This document shows positions 63,138-64,000 of a DNA stretch of 64,000 nucleotides, piece by piece. Positions within the stretch are counted from its first letter, which is position 1. Every line of letters begins with the position of its first letter. The position numbers were made by a program, and so were the translations under genes. The notes beneath the pieces were generated by a model that was not told the DNA's origin, did no database searches, and saw only the letters and a list, made by a program, of their open reading frames with translations. This stretch comes from Trichomonas vaginalis G3 (lineage: Eukaryota; Parabasalia; Trichomonadida; Trichomonadidae), in assembly GCF_026262505.1 (NCBI RefSeq), contig NC_067206.1, positions 16,884,641 through 16,948,640 of the forward strand. Reading direction: 5' to 3'.

Positions 63138-63716
63138 TTAGCAAATAAACTTTAATGAAATGTTGTGGTCGTCAAATATTTTTATAACGTCTGGGAAACT
63201 ATATTTTAAGTTCAACGTTTCACCTCCTTTCATAACGTATATCTTGTCAATGGCATTATATGAAACACCACAGCAACTAATGTCGGGTTCTATTTCTTTG
63301 ATGTTTATATCGTCTGCCTCTGTCAAAAGTTTCAATAGTTCTTTCAAAACTTCATGAGGTGCAATGACATATGAGTTCACTTTTACAGGGTTGTGTTCGA
63401 CCAAGTTTAACATTATACTTAAAGCTTGACAAATCTTCTCCTGAGTTTGAAGTTTGTCTTTCAGTTGTTGGTAGTCGTTTCGAATATCTGCAACAGAACT
63501 TAAGTCTCTGCTAACTTCAGGATATGTTGGTTCTTTTACAGGAACAATTGTTATACCATCTTCGTCTTCGTATGGTTTCCCCACTTCAACATCTCTGTCT
63601 TTGACATTGACAACAACACTTTGACTGTTTGTTTGAGTTGGTGAATTTAACTTCACATCTGCCACCGCCATTAAACCTTTTGAAACACTTATGCTTCTAT
63701 TTTTCGGAAATGACAT
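63138..63716 (-). CDS. 192-residue Polinton protein
   Basis: Start at 63716 (MSFPKNRSISVSKGL); the open frame extends further upstream, but the Mav1 counterpart and the 18-bp divergent spacer favour this ATG. A helical middle (YQQLKDKLQTQEKICQALSI) precedes a C-terminal domain with CCGVSY. Function unknown. Likely co-transcribed with the penton-like gene. Confidence 0.6.
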   Translation of the reverse strand: MSFPKNRSISVSKGLMAVADVKLNSPTQTNSQSVVVNVKDRDVEVGKPYEDEDGITIVPVKEPTYPEVSRDLSSVADIRNDYQQLKDKLQTQEKICQALSIMLNLVEHNPVKVNSYVIAPHEVLKELLKLLTEADDINIKEIEPDISCCGVSYNAIDKIYVMKGGETLNLKYSFPDVIKIFDDHNISLKFIC

Positions 63717-63734
63717 TTTACTTAGAATAAAAAG
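63717..63734. promoter_or_regulatory. 18-bp divergent intergenic region
   Basis: TTTACTTAGAATAAAAAG between the starts at 63716 and 63735, identical in layout and nearly in sequence to 21089-21106. Confidence 0.5.
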
Positions 63735-64000
63735 ATGGACGTATTCGGATATCTTATTGAATTGAAGCAGAACAAAGTTTATACTCACAAACAATACAAA
63801 TACATTGACAGAATAGTTCTTTACACAAACAATGGAAAATGTTATAGAATAGCAGTCTTTGCTGAACCTAAATATTTTCATAAAGCAAAGAAAGTTGGTA
63901 TAAACTGAAAGGTGAAAGTTCTTGAAGCAGACAAAAATATAACTTCAAAACTTACAGATATTACTAAAGGAAAGTTTATAATACAATATTATGTCAAAAC
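63735..64000 (+). pseudogene. small plus-strand Polinton gene, partial at window end
   Basis: Starts MDVFGYLIELKQNKVYTHKQ and contains NGKCYRIAVFAEPKYFHKAK. Counterpart of 21107-21415. It runs off the window and shows about one break. Confidence 0.45.

Larger units (their letters stand above)
30495..64000. mobile_element. Maverick/Polinton copy 2 (Mav2), right end outside window
   Basis: The left end AGGTAAGTGGGGCTTCCAGG matches the Mav1 terminal repeat without the long A-run. After taking out about 14.4 kb of later insertions, some 19 kb follow the Mav1 gene order, with a DNA polymerase gene added and the accessory block partly rearranged. About ten breaks besides the insertions. Young by its similarity to Mav1, but not functional as it stands. 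Confidence 0.85.

Noticed and set aside
1-64000. tRNA, rRNA and riboswitch candidates
   Set aside because: I looked for cloverleaf-like boxes and conserved rRNA text and saw none; the many hairpins lack the required conserved bases.

Overview
The window looks like a repeat-rich piece of the genome of Trichomonas vaginalis or a close trichomonad. The DNA is AT-rich, the reading frames have no sign of introns and use the standard code. The content is also typical of that genome: two large Maverick/Polinton elements of the TvMav type carrying Dam-like adenine methyltransferase genes, a mariner element with the Tvmar1 terminal repeat, a Mutator-like element, and remains of other DNA transposons. 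I see no rRNA, tRNA or CRISPR array, and no clearly intact host gene. The species call rests on recalled family knowledge, not on a search.

Layout. 1-4223: decayed transposase-like and unknown pseudogenes, a TA-flanked MITE and hairpins. 4224-27736: Polinton copy 1 (Mav1), complete at both ends, with inverted terminal repeats and a 6-bp target duplication (TAATAA), inserted in a minus-strand pseudogene. 27737-30494: the rest of that pseudogene, hairpins, a Tc1-like transposase fragment and a truncated hairpin-array element. 30495 to the window end: Polinton copy 2 (Mav2), left end present, right end outside the window. Mav2 has been bombarded: five inserts of related short elements (836, 1052, 1968, 1053 and about 1053 bp), an apparently intact mariner (1305 bp), a mariner relic of about 60 bp, and a 7-kb Mutator-like element nested inside one of the short inserts.

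The Polintons share a syntenic gene set: Dam-like methyltransferase, small membrane and amphipathic proteins, a phage tail-fibre-like protein, integrase, a packaging-type ATPase, an SF3/D5-like helicase, candidate minor and major capsid proteins, and an accessory block with KilA-N and T5orf172 (GIY-YIG) proteins. Mav2 has a type-B DNA polymerase gene where Mav1 has none, and Mav1 has an HNH gene that is only a trace in Mav2. The copies are very similar (the two 411-residue helicases differ at roughly a dozen positions), so both insertions are probably recent. Both are broken: Mav1 has some 30 to 40 breaks, and Mav2 has about ten plus the inserts. Neither should be read as a working element.

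The least expected material is a group of short elements filled with tandem arrays of near-perfect hairpins (stems of 21-28 bp). They share a subterminal AAAAGTGACA box and are flanked by target duplications of very different length (about 5, 7, 15, 16 and 82 bp). Also notable are spacer hairpins in the Polinton accessory block whose sequence differs between the two copies while the stems are kept, a ubiquitin-like plus UBA-like front end on the Mutator-type transposase, and a five-site CAACGG cluster before the last Mav1 gene.
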